Assembly: GCA_903828455.1 (NCBI GenBank)
Contig: CAIKMJ010000006.1
Coordinates: 45,049 to 109,048, forward strand
DNA length: 64,000 bases
Reading direction: 5' to 3'
DNA from: an uncultured Acidobacteriia bacterium
GTDB taxonomy: Bacteria > Acidobacteriota > Terriglobia > Bryobacterales > Bryobacteraceae
Both the position numbers and the translations under genes were made by a program. Numbering within the stretch: position 1 is the stretch's first letter; every line of letters starts with the position of its first letter. Positions 36,180 through 43,906 of the stretch are shown piece by piece. The notes beneath the pieces were generated by a model. That model had not been told where the DNA came from and made no database searches. It was given only the letters and a program-made list of their open reading frames with translations.

Positions 36180-37679
36180 ATGAAACCCAACCTTCACACC
36201 AGACCCTTCCGACTCGGCGCCCTCAGCGGCTCCATCGCCCTCGCGCTCGCCCTTTGGATCAGCCCATCGCCCGCTCAACAGGACGGCGGTAAAAAAGGCA
36301 AAGCCCAGCCGAAAGCCGAACTCAGGCTGACGCAGATTCTGGGCCGCCCGGAAGATCGCTCCATCGCCCTCAGCGTCCTTGGCCCGGCCGACCTCGAAGC
36401 CTTCGTCGAATACGGCGAAGCGGCTGGCCGGTACACCGGCAAGACGGCCATAACGAAGATCGCCGCCGCGAAACCGGCCGAGCTGACGCTCAGCCAGCTG
36501 AAGCCGGACACCCGGTATTACTACCGCCTGCAGCACCGCCAGTCCGGCGAAGCGCAGTTCACCGCCGAAGCCGAAAACTCCTTCCACACCCAGCGGCCCG
36601 CCGGCAGCACGTTCACCTTCAGCGTGCAGGGCGATTCCCATCCCGAACGCACCAACCAGATGTTCAATGCCGACCTGTACCTGCGCACCATGCAGACCGT
36701 GCGCGCCGAACATCCCGACTTCTACGTCACGCTCGGCGACGACTTCAACGTCGACGGCCTGTTCGGCAGCGGCAACCTCAACACCGAATCCATCGCGCAG
36801 CTCTACATCAACCAGCGCAACTACCTCGGCATCATCGGCAGCGCCAGCCCGCTGTTCCTCGTCAACGGCAACCACGAACAGGCCGCCGGCCACCTGCTGG
36901 ACGGCACACCCAACAGCGCGGCGGTGCTCTCCGGTATCGCGCGTACCACCTACTTCCCCCTGCCCGCGCCGGACAGCTTCTACACCGGCGACAAAGATCC
37001 GGTGGAGTTCGTCGGCCTGCCCCGCGACTACTACGCCTGGACCTGGGGCGACGCCCTCTTCGTCACCATCGACCCCTACTGGCACTCACCCGGTCAGGTG
37101 GATGCCGGCATCGGCGGACACGCCGCGCGCAAAGAAGGCGCGCAGAAGGCCGACGGCTGGGCCTCCGGCATGGGCGACGCACAGTACCAGTGGCTGAAGA
37201 CCACACTCGAGCAAAGCAAAGCGAAGTACAAGTTCATCTTCACCCACCACGTGCTCGGCACCGGACGCGGCGGCGTGGAACTGGCCGACCTTTATGAATG
37301 GGGCGGCAAGAACAAGCAGGGCCAGTGGGAGTTCGACAAAATGCGTCCCGGCTGGGCCATGCCGGTTCATCAGCTGATGGTGAAGAACGGCGTCACCATC
37401 TTCTTCCAGGGCCACGATCACGCCTACGCCCATCAGGAAAAGGACGGCGTAATCTACCAGGAAACGCCCAATCCCGCCGACTTCAGCTATACGGCATTCA
37501 ACAAGGACGCCTACCGCTCCGGCGAGGTGCTCCCCAACTCCGGCCACCTTCGCGTCACCGTATCGCCGGACAACGTCAAGGTGGACTACATTCGCTCCTG
37601 GCTGCCGAAAGACGAGACAGCCGCACACAAGCAGGGCGAGATCGCGACCTCTTACACGGTAAAGCCGGCGAAGAAATAA
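36180..37679 (+). CDS. Secreted PAP-like metallophosphoesterase (complete motifs)
   Basis: The 499-residue protein belongs to the first phosphoesterase subfamily though it lies about 19 kb from the main group. It has a signal peptide (to about SPAQQ), a short Lys-rich stretch, a PAP N-terminal domain and a calcineurin-like domain with D142-S-H144, G176-D-D178, G220-N-H-E223, FTHHVLG and FQGHDH. All metal ligands are in place. No clear ribosome-binding site is visible before the ATG. A MaoC dehydratase gene follows 35 bases downstream on the same strand, probably without functional connection. Confidence 0.9.
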   Translation: MKPNLHTRPFRLGALSGSIALALALWISPSPAQQDGGKKGKAQPKAELRLTQILGRPEDRSIALSVLGPADLEAFVEYGEAAGRYTGKTAITKIAAAKPAELTLSQLKPDTRYYYRLQHRQSGEAQFTAEAENSFHTQRPAGSTFTFSVQGDSHPERTNQMFNADLYLRTMQTVRAEHPDFYVTLGDDFNVDGLFGSGNLNTESIAQLYINQRNYLGIIGSASPLFLVNGNHEQAAGHLLDGTPNSAAVLSGIARTTYFPLPAPDSFYTGDKDPVEFVGLPRDYYAWTWGDALFVTIDPYWHSPGQVDAGIGGHAARKEGAQKADGWASGMGDAQYQWLKTTLEQSKAKYKFIFTHHVLGTGRGGVELADLYEWGGKNKQGQWEFDKMRPGWAMPVHQLMVKNGVTIFFQGHDHAYAHQEKDGVIYQETPNPADFSYTAFNKDAYRSGEVLPNSGHLRVTVSPDNVKVDYIRSWLPKDETAAHKQGEIATSYTVKPAKK

Positions 37680-37714
37680 AGGCCGCGCGCGATCCTCCCG
37701 CTACGATAAAGCTG

Positions 37715-38209
37715 ATGACTTTTTCTCAGTTTTCCGTGCCGCGGGAAGACCGTTATTTCGGCGATTATCAGGCTGGCCTCTCCTACGACCTCGGGAGCGT
37801 CACGGTATCCGAAGCGGACATTCTCGAATTCGCCCGGCGCTTTGATCCGCAGGACATGCACGTCGACCCGGAAAAGGCCGCCGCCGGACGCTTCAAGGGC
37901 CTGATCGCCTCCGGCTGGCACACCTGCAGCCTCGCGATGCGCCTGTTCGTGGATGGTTACCTCTCCGCCCCGGCCAGCCTTTCCTCGCCCGGAATCGACG
38001 AGATCCGCTGGCCCAATCCATTGCGGCCCGGCGACACGCTCCACCTGCGGGCCACCACGCTCGAATGCATCCCGTCGCGCAACAAGTCTGACCGCGGCGT
38101 GGTGCGAACCCGGCTCGAAGCGTTCAACCAGCACGGTCAGCCGCTGCTCAGTCTTATCGCCAACAGCATTATCGGGGGACGAAAGCAGCAGGCGCCGGAC
38201 GCGGCCTGA
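37715..38209 (+). CDS. MaoC-family acyl-CoA dehydratase
   Basis: The 164-residue cytosolic protein has the hot-dog hydratase motif FARRFDPQDMHVDPEKA, with the Asp and His that activate water in MaoC and R-specific enoyl-CoA hydratases, followed by GLIASGWHT. Length fits a single hot-dog domain that works as a dimer. It would hydrate a 2-enoyl-CoA or dehydrate a 3-hydroxyacyl-CoA. It is convergent with the TetR gene and near the acyl-CoA genes at 39-43.9 kb, so it may belong to that pathway. The frame extends upstream through the phosphoesterase gene, but only this ATG fits the family. Confidence 0.87.
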   Translation: MTFSQFSVPREDRYFGDYQAGLSYDLGSVTVSEADILEFARRFDPQDMHVDPEKAAAGRFKGLIASGWHTCSLAMRLFVDGYLSAPASLSSPGIDEIRWPNPLRPGDTLHLRATTLECIPSRNKSDRGVVRTRLEAFNQHGQPLLSLIANSIIGGRKQQAPDAA

Positions 38210-38257
38210 ACCTCCCGCGCATTAATTATCGAACGCGTTCATTATTCCGCCGGCAGG

Positions 38258-38896
38258 TCAGATTTGCAGACCGGTGATCTGCAGCCCCAGCATCTGCTTC
38301 AGGTCAGCCAGTCCCGTAAAGGGACGCGGCACCGGCGAGGCGATCCACCAGCGGATGTGGCCGGAAAATACGAAAAAGATGCTGCGGGCGATGAGTCCCG
38401 CATCCTGATCGCGAACGATCGAGCCGGCGGCCTGCGCCGACCGTACCACTTCGGTAATTCCGGTCATCAACTGGCCGCGAATACCCAGAAACTCGCCCGC
38501 CTGCACACCCTCTGAATAAAAGAGCAATTCCCGCAACAGGATCCGTGAAAGTACCGGTTCGCGGCCAAAGAAGTAGTAGTGAGTGGCGAAAACGGCCAGG
38601 AGCTGATCGAGGAACGTCTGATCCGGCTGCGGAGCCTGCAGCGCCTGCTCCGTCACCAGCGCCAGTTCTTCGTTAAATATAAGAAAAATAAGGTCGCGTT
38701 TATCCTGCGCGTAGTGGAAGAGCGTACCGAGCGCCACGCCGGCCCGGCGCGCAATCTGCCGCATGGTCGCTTCTTCGTATCCATGCTCGGCGAACAGCTC
38801 CCGCGCCGCGGAGCGAATTCGCTGCCGCTTTTCGGCTTTATTGCGCTCCCGAAGGCCTGGAGTGGCCGAATCGGGCGTTTGAGGAGTACCGGCCAT
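38258..38896 (-). CDS. TetR-family transcriptional regulator
   Basis: The 212-residue protein has the TetR helix-turn-helix (about 22-68: RQRIRSAARELFAEHGYEEATMRQIARRAGVALGTLFHYAQDKRDL) and a ligand-binding C-terminal half without recognised specificity. It is divergent from the SDR gene with 88 bases between the start codons. A palindrome there overlaps the SDR promoter, so it probably represses the aromatic-acid operon and is released by an acid or acyl-CoA. The ligand is inferred from gene context only. Confidence 0.85.
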   Translation of the reverse strand: MAGTPQTPDSATPGLRERNKAEKRQRIRSAARELFAEHGYEEATMRQIARRAGVALGTLFHYAQDKRDLIFLIFNEELALVTEQALQAPQPDQTFLDQLLAVFATHYYFFGREPVLSRILLRELLFYSEGVQAGEFLGIRGQLMTGITEVVRSAQAAGSIVRDQDAGLIARSIFFVFSGHIRWWIASPVPRPFTGLADLKQMLGLQITGLQI

Positions 38897-38926
38897 GGCG
38901 ATTTCTCATTGTATGCGTTTTGGGGC

Positions 38927-38955
38927 TTGACAAAGCAAGCTAAAGATCAGAATAT
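38927..38955 (+). promoter_or_regulatory. Probable promoter of the SDR/aryl-AMP ligase operon
   Basis: Perfect -35 TTGACA (38927-38932), a 17-base spacer and a weak -10 GAATAT (38950-38955). A good GGAGAG ribosome site precedes the SDR ATG at 38985. Confidence 0.65.
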
Positions 38956-38967
38956 GGACATGTTCAT
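38954..38967. promoter_or_regulatory. Probable TetR operator
   Basis: The sequence ATGGACATGTTCAT is an inverted repeat except for one mismatched pair. It lies over the end of the -10 and the expected transcription start of the divergent promoter, which is the usual place for a TetR repressor to act. Confidence 0.55.
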
Positions 38968-38984
38968 TTTTTCCTGGAGAGACC

Positions 38985-39746
38985 ATGTCGCAAACCAAAA
39001 AAGTCGCGCTCATCACCGGAGCGTCCTCGGGTATCGGCCGGGCAGCCACAGTTGCCCTGGCAAAAGCAGGTTTTGACGTAGCCATCAACTACAGCGGCAA
39101 TGAAGCCGGCGCGAAGGAAACCGCGCGGCTCGCCGAGGAAGCGGGCGCAAAGACGACCCTGTTCCGCTGCGATGTCAGCGACGACGCTGGCGTCCGCGCC
39201 ATGCTCGCCCACGTGGAATCCGTTTACGGACGGCTCGACGCTCTGGTCAACAACGCCGGCACCACCACCACCATCCGGCCGAAGGATTTCGACGCCATGA
39301 CCGCCGAAGAATGGGACCGCGTCTTCGCCGTCAACGTTCGCGGCATGTTCCAGGTCATTCGCGCCTCCGTGCCGATGCTGAAGGCATCCGGCGGCAGCAT
39401 CTGCAACACGGCCAGCATCGTCGGTCTGCGCCCCGGTCCGCAACCCCTGCCCTACGCCACCAGCAAGGCCGCTGTCGTCAGCCTCACCAAGCTCATGGCG
39501 CTCAATCTCGGCCCGGAAATCCGCGTCAACGCCGTCGCCCCCGGCTGGATGGAAGGCGAGTGGATGGAGCGCATGCTGAAAGATAAGTACGACGACCTGA
39601 TGACCCGCCGCGCCAAGGCCACCCCGCTGCGCCGCTGCGTCACCGCCGAAGACGTCGCCGAAGTCCAGGTCAATCTGCTCACCAGCAACCGTTTCGTCAC
39701 CGGCGAAATCATCGTGATCGACGGCGGCTTCGCGGCCTCCACATAG
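38985..39746 (+). CDS. SDR-family NAD(P)-dependent oxidoreductase (FabG-like)
   Basis: The 253-residue protein is a classical short-chain dehydrogenase: nucleotide-binding TGASSGIGRA near residue 12, NNAGT at about 90, a catalytic Ser near CNTASIVG and YATSKAA (Tyr-x-x-x-Lys). It would oxidise or reduce a hydroxyacyl or similar alcohol. It is the first gene of a five-gene run with very short gaps (aryl-AMP ligase, amidohydrolase, two crotonases), so it probably serves the same CoA-thioester pathway. Substrate not determined. Confidence 0.88.
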   Translation: MSQTKKVALITGASSGIGRAATVALAKAGFDVAINYSGNEAGAKETARLAEEAGAKTTLFRCDVSDDAGVRAMLAHVESVYGRLDALVNNAGTTTTIRPKDFDAMTAEEWDRVFAVNVRGMFQVIRASVPMLKASGGSICNTASIVGLRPGPQPLPYATSKAAVVSLTKLMALNLGPEIRVNAVAPGWMEGEWMERMLKDKYDDLMTRRAKATPLRRCVTAEDVAEVQVNLLTSNRFVTGEIIVIDGGFAAST

Positions 39747-39781
39747 TCTGCGCCAGTTCACCAAGAGGAGAATCCTGAGAA

Positions 39782-41428
39782 ATGCTCGAAGGTGTCGTTC
39801 CATTTCCCCCCGAGTTTGCCCAGCGGTATCGGGACCGCGGTTACTGGCAGGATAAGTCGCTGCGCGACGAGTTCGCCGTCGTGTTCAATCAGTATCGCGA
39901 CCGCAACTGCATTATCGATGGCGATCGTACCTTCACGTACGGCGACATCGATAAGCAGTCGACCAACCTCGCGCTGAATCTGCTCGAACTCGGCATCAAG
40001 CCGCTCGATCGCGTGGTCGTGGTGCTGCCCAACGTGGCTGAGTTCGTGATCCTGTACTTCGCGCTGCAGAAGATCAGCGCGATTCCGATCGCGGCTCTTG
40101 CCATCCACCGCTACGCCGAAATCAGCCAGTTCGTACAGCTCTCCGGCGCCTCGACGTGCGTGATTCCCGGCCCGCTGCGCGACTTCGATCATGCCGACAT
40201 GGTGGAACGCATCCGCCAGCAAAGCCCCAATCTGAAGATCGGCATCATTCTCGATAAACAGCGCGAAGGCTTCGCCTGCCTGAAGGACCTGATCGCGAAA
40301 CCCGCAACGCTGCCGGAATCGAAGCTCGCCGAAATTCAGATCGATCCCACCGATCCCGCCGTGTTCCAGCTCTCGGGCGGAACCACCGGCATCCCGAAGC
40401 TCATCCCGCGGACGCACAACGACTACGCCTACAACTCCAAGGTCGCCGCCAGCGTTTGCGGCATCGACGGCGATTCGGCGCTGCTGCTCGTTCTGCCCAT
40501 CGCGCACAACCTGCCGCTCGCCTGCCCCGGCATTCAGGGCTTCATGTTCCACGGTGCGCGCGTCGTCATCAGCTCCAGCACCAAACCGGAAGATATGTGC
40601 CGGGAAATCGCGAAGAACAAAGTGACGCACCTCAAAGTGGTGCCCTCGCTGCTGATTCGCGTGCTGAACGATCCCGCCGTCGGCAACTACGATCTGAGCT
40701 CGCTCCGCATCATCCAGAGCGGCGGCCAGTGCCTGCAGCCCGAAACGCGGGCACTCACCAAACGGCTCCTGCCCAACGCCTTCATTCAGGAAAACTTCGG
40801 TATGGCCGAAGGCCTGCTCACCTTCGTGCGGCTCGACGATCCCGAAGACGTGAAGATGGGCACCGTCGGCCGCCCCGTCTGCCCCGATGATGAAGTCAAA
40901 ATTATCGATGACGACGGCAACGAAGTCCCGTTCGGCCAGGTCGGCGAAATGGCCTGCCGCGGACCGTACACACTGCGCGGCTACTACGGCGTGCCGGATT
41001 ACAACAAGCGCACCTTCACCCCGGACGGCTTCTACCGTTCCGGCGACCTGATGCGCCAGCATCCCTCCGGCGCCTACATCGTGGAAGGCCGCAAGAAGGA
41101 CCTCATCAACCGCGGCGGCGAAAAGATCAGCGCCGAGGAAGTGGAAAATCTCATCCTTTCCCATCCTTCCGTGCGCAACGTCGCCTGCATCCCGCTGCCC
41201 GACCCCGCCATGGGCGAGCGCATGTGCGGCTGCGTGATTCTGCATGAAGGCAAGACGCTCACGTTCGACGAACTCAAGGCCTTCCTGCTGAGCAAGGAAA
41301 TTGCAAAATACAAGGTGCCCGAGCGGTTCGAAATCATGCAGGAATTTCCCCTGTCGCCGATCGGCAAAGTATCGAAAAAAGCGCTGGTCGAGATGTTCTC
41401 CGCCCAGCCCGAAAAGAGGAACGCGTGA
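39782..41428 (+). CDS. Aryl-AMP ligase (2,3-dihydroxybenzoate/salicylate-AMP ligase type)
   Basis: The 548-residue protein matches the EntE/DhbE branch of adenylate-forming enzymes: the PFPPEFAQRYRDRGYW start, the ATP loop LSGGTTGIPKLIPRTHND, the acyl-pocket motif HNLPLACPG, the NFGMAEGL stretch, YRSGDL and the C-terminal Lys in SPIGKVSKKAL. Relatives activate 2-hydroxybenzoates to the acyl-AMP. No siderophore synthetase or isochorismate genes are near; the neighbours are acyl-CoA enzymes, so a catabolic role (activating an aromatic acid for CoA transfer) is more likely. The stop overlaps the next start (GTGA). Confidence 0.87.
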   Translation: MLEGVVPFPPEFAQRYRDRGYWQDKSLRDEFAVVFNQYRDRNCIIDGDRTFTYGDIDKQSTNLALNLLELGIKPLDRVVVVLPNVAEFVILYFALQKISAIPIAALAIHRYAEISQFVQLSGASTCVIPGPLRDFDHADMVERIRQQSPNLKIGIILDKQREGFACLKDLIAKPATLPESKLAEIQIDPTDPAVFQLSGGTTGIPKLIPRTHNDYAYNSKVAASVCGIDGDSALLLVLPIAHNLPLACPGIQGFMFHGARVVISSSTKPEDMCREIAKNKVTHLKVVPSLLIRVLNDPAVGNYDLSSLRIIQSGGQCLQPETRALTKRLLPNAFIQENFGMAEGLLTFVRLDDPEDVKMGTVGRPVCPDDEVKIIDDDGNEVPFGQVGEMACRGPYTLRGYYGVPDYNKRTFTPDGFYRSGDLMRQHPSGAYIVEGRKKDLINRGGEKISAEEVENLILSHPSVRNVACIPLPDPAMGERMCGCVILHEGKTLTFDELKAFLLSKEIAKYKVPERFEIMQEFPLSPIGKVSKKALVEMFSAQPEKRNA

Positions 41429-42267
41429 GAATCATCGACCTGCATTGTTACCCGAACACCGCCGAGTGGATCGCCTGCCAGCAGCCCTACGTCGACGCCC
41501 TGGCCAAATACTGGAACCGCACCTGGTCCGGTAAGAAGGAAGAAGAAGTCGTCGAAGAGTTCACCAAAGCCGGCGTCGAAGCCGTGCTCGTCGCTCTCGA
41601 TCTCGAGACCACCGTCTGCACGCCGCCGTGCTCGAACGACTTTGTGGCCGCCATGCAGAAGCGGCATCCGAAGCGCATCATCCAGTCGTGGGCTGCCGTC
41701 GACCCCTTCAAGGGCGAGATGGCCATCCGTGAAGCGAAGCACGCCATCGAAGACCTCGGCATGCTCGGCTTCCACTTCCACCCGATCATGGGTCACTTCG
41801 CGGTGAACGACCGCCGGCTCTATCCGCTGTTCGAAACCATCAACGCGCTCAAGGCGCCGGTGATGATCGACGTCGGCACCACCGGCATGGGCGCCGGCAT
41901 GCCGGGCGGCATGGGCGCCAAGATCCGCCACGCTCACCCCTCGGCTCTCGACGAACTCGCGGCCGACTTCCCCAACCTCACCATCATCGCTGCGCACCCC
42001 GGCTGGCCGTGGGTGGATGAAATGACCGCCGTCGCCCTCCACAAGGGCAATGTCTACTGGGAACTGTCCGGCTGGGCGCCCAAGTACTTCCCGGCGCAGC
42101 TCAAGGTCGACGCACGCAGCCGCCTGAAAGACAAAATCATGTTCGGCAGCGACTATCCGAGCCTTCCCTATGAACGCATCTTCAAGGAGTGGGGCGAACT
42201 CGGCTACAAGGATGAAGTCATGGAAGCCATCTTCCACGGCAACGCCGAGCGGGTGCTGGGCCTCTAA
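41425..42267 (+). CDS. Amidohydrolase family protein (amidohydrolase-2)
   Basis: The 280-residue protein starts at GTG, overlapping the ligase stop by four bases. It keeps many features of the amidohydrolase-2 barrel (GFHFHPIMGHF, IIAAHPGWPW, MFGSDYPSLPYERI), but the first motif reads IDLHCYP, with Tyr where the second metal-binding His of H-x-H is expected. Relatives include decarboxylases and hydrolases of aromatic or ring-cleavage acids. Position between an aryl-AMP ligase and two crotonases suggests a step in the same pathway, perhaps hydrolysis or decarboxylation of a ring product. Confidence 0.85.
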   Translation: MRIIDLHCYPNTAEWIACQQPYVDALAKYWNRTWSGKKEEEVVEEFTKAGVEAVLVALDLETTVCTPPCSNDFVAAMQKRHPKRIIQSWAAVDPFKGEMAIREAKHAIEDLGMLGFHFHPIMGHFAVNDRRLYPLFETINALKAPVMIDVGTTGMGAGMPGGMGAKIRHAHPSALDELAADFPNLTIIAAHPGWPWVDEMTAVALHKGNVYWELSGWAPKYFPAQLKVDARSRLKDKIMFGSDYPSLPYERIFKEWGELGYKDEVMEAIFHGNAERVLGL

Positions 42268-42269
42268 CC

Positions 42270-43070
42270 ATGGCTGACGTTCTGCTTTTTGAAAAACGCG
42301 GCCACATCGCCGTCCTGACGCTGAACGATCCGGAAACGCGCAACGCGCTCACCGGAGAAGATATGTTCGGCGGCATCGAGCGCGCCGTCGACACCATCAA
42401 TGCGGATCTGAACATCCGTGCCGTCATCCTCACGGGTGCCGGCACGGCGTTCTGCTCCGGCGGCAACGTGCGGGACATGCGCGATAAGAAGGGCATGTTC
42501 GGCGGCACCGGCACCGAACTGGCGTCGAACTATCGCAACGGCATTCAGCGCATTCCGCGGGCCATCTACCGGCTGGAAGCGCCCATCATCGCGGCAGTCA
42601 ACGGCCCGGCCATCGGCGCCGGCTTCGATCTGGCCTGCATGTGCGATCTGCGCGTGGCGTCGGAAACCGCGGTGTTTGCCGAAAGCTTTATTAAGGTCGG
42701 CATCGTCGCCGGCGACGGCGGTTCGTGGTTCCTCCCGCGCGTCATCGGCTGGACCCGCGCCGCTGAAATGGCGCTCACGGGCGACTCTATCGATGCGAAG
42801 ACGGCGCTCGAATACGGCCTCGTTTCGCGCGTCGTTCCCGCCGCCGAACTGATGACCGCCGCAACCGCGCTCGCCGAACGGATTGCCGCCAATCCGCCGC
42901 AGGTGACCCGCTGGACCAAGCGTCTGCTGCGCGATTCCAGCATCATGAGCCTCGATGGCGCGCTCGAGCAGGCCGCGACCTACCAGTCGCTCGCCCACGG
43001 CACGCGCGACCACGACGAAGCTCTCGCTGCGATGTTCGAAAAACGCAAGCCGAACTTCGAGGGCCGTTAA
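42270..43070 (+). CDS. Enoyl-CoA hydratase/isomerase-family protein (atypical crotonase)
   Basis: The 266-residue protein has a crotonase fold with the oxyanion-hole segments FCSGGNVRDM and NGPAIGAGFDLACMCDLRVAS. By alignment with rat enoyl-CoA hydratase, catalytic Glu144 is replaced by Asp (GAGFDLA) and Glu164 by Phe (FAESFIKVG). It is therefore unlikely to be a simple hydratase and may act as an isomerase, thioesterase or ring-modifying crotonase. It follows the amidohydrolase by two bases and touches the next gene directly, so it is in the same operon. Confidence 0.87.
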   Translation: MADVLLFEKRGHIAVLTLNDPETRNALTGEDMFGGIERAVDTINADLNIRAVILTGAGTAFCSGGNVRDMRDKKGMFGGTGTELASNYRNGIQRIPRAIYRLEAPIIAAVNGPAIGAGFDLACMCDLRVASETAVFAESFIKVGIVAGDGGSWFLPRVIGWTRAAEMALTGDSIDAKTALEYGLVSRVVPAAELMTAATALAERIAANPPQVTRWTKRLLRDSSIMSLDGALEQAATYQSLAHGTRDHDEALAAMFEKRKPNFEGR

Positions 43071-43874
43071 ATGTCATCGCCGCAATCGACAGAAGAAATC
43101 GCCGAACAACCGGTTCTTCTCGAACATCCGGCGGAAGGTGTCGCGCTCGTTCGCTTCAACCGGCCCAAGGTTCGCAACGCTCTGAACCTGGTGGTCCGGA
43201 AGGAACTGGCGCGCATCTTCTCGGAACTTTCGGCTGACGACTCGGTTCGCGCCATCATCCTGACCGGGAGCGATGCCGTGTTCTGCGCCGGCGCGGACCT
43301 GCGCGAATACGCCGACGCCACCACCATCGAGATCTTCCAGCGCGATGCGTCCAATCTCTGGCGCGCCATCGCCGACTGTCCGAAGCCCGTCATCTCCGCC
43401 GTCAACGGCTTTGCCCTGGGCGGCGGCTGTGAACTGGCCATGCAGACCGACATCATTGTCGCCGGCGAAGGCGCCCGCTTCGGTCAGCCGGAAGTGAAGG
43501 TCGGCCTGATCCCCGGCGCCGGTGCCACGCAGCGGCTCACGCGCGCCGTCGGCAAGTACAAGGCCATGCAGATGCTGCTTCTCGGCGACTTCATTTCAGC
43601 CGCGGAAGCGCTCGCTGCGGGCCTCGTGAGCAAGGTCGTGCCGGATTCCGAAGTTGCCTCCGAAGCCCTGAAGATGGCCGTTGCGCTCGCCGCGCTGCCG
43701 CCCATCGGCCTGCGGCAGATCAAGGAACTCGCGCTCGCCAGCATGAACAACAGCCTCGACGCGGGCCTGCAACTGGAGCGCAAAGCGTTTCAGATTACCT
43801 TCTCGTCACAGGACAAGAGCGAAGGCATCAAGGCATTTCTCGAAAAGCGACAGCCCGAATTCAAGGGCTGCTGA
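43071..43874 (+). CDS. Enoyl-CoA hydratase (PaaF/crotonase type)
   Basis: The 267-residue protein keeps the classical crotonase residues: oxyanion segments FCAGADLREY and NGFALGGGCELAM, with both catalytic glutamates (in GGCELAM and FGQPEVKVGLIPGAG). It would hydrate 2-enoyl-CoA to 3-hydroxyacyl-CoA. Its ATG directly follows the stop of the atypical crotonase, which gives a paired arrangement of one canonical and one non-canonical enzyme. It is the last gene of the operon and converges on pobA. Confidence 0.9.
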   Translation: MSSPQSTEEIAEQPVLLEHPAEGVALVRFNRPKVRNALNLVVRKELARIFSELSADDSVRAIILTGSDAVFCAGADLREYADATTIEIFQRDASNLWRAIADCPKPVISAVNGFALGGGCELAMQTDIIVAGEGARFGQPEVKVGLIPGAGATQRLTRAVGKYKAMQMLLLGDFISAAEALAAGLVSKVVPDSEVASEALKMAVALAALPPIGLRQIKELALASMNNSLDAGLQLERKAFQITFSSQDKSEGIKAFLEKRQPEFKGC

Positions 43875-43882
43875 AACGCGGG

Positions 43883-43905
43883 GCCGCGCCCCCAAAAGGC
43901 GCGGC
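43883..43905. terminator. Hairpin between convergent operons
   Basis: Arms gccgcgcc (43883-43890) and ggcgcggc (43898-43905), loop cccaaaa, lie in the 32-base gap between the crotonase and pobA stop codons. No T-run is present, so termination is inferred from location. Confidence 0.5.
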
Positions 43906-43906
43906 T

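Noticed and set aside
39782..41428. Siderophore biosynthesis cluster
   Set aside because: The ligase is of the EntE/DhbE type, but no non-ribosomal peptide synthetase, isochorismate synthase or carrier protein gene is present. Acyl-CoA genes surround it.
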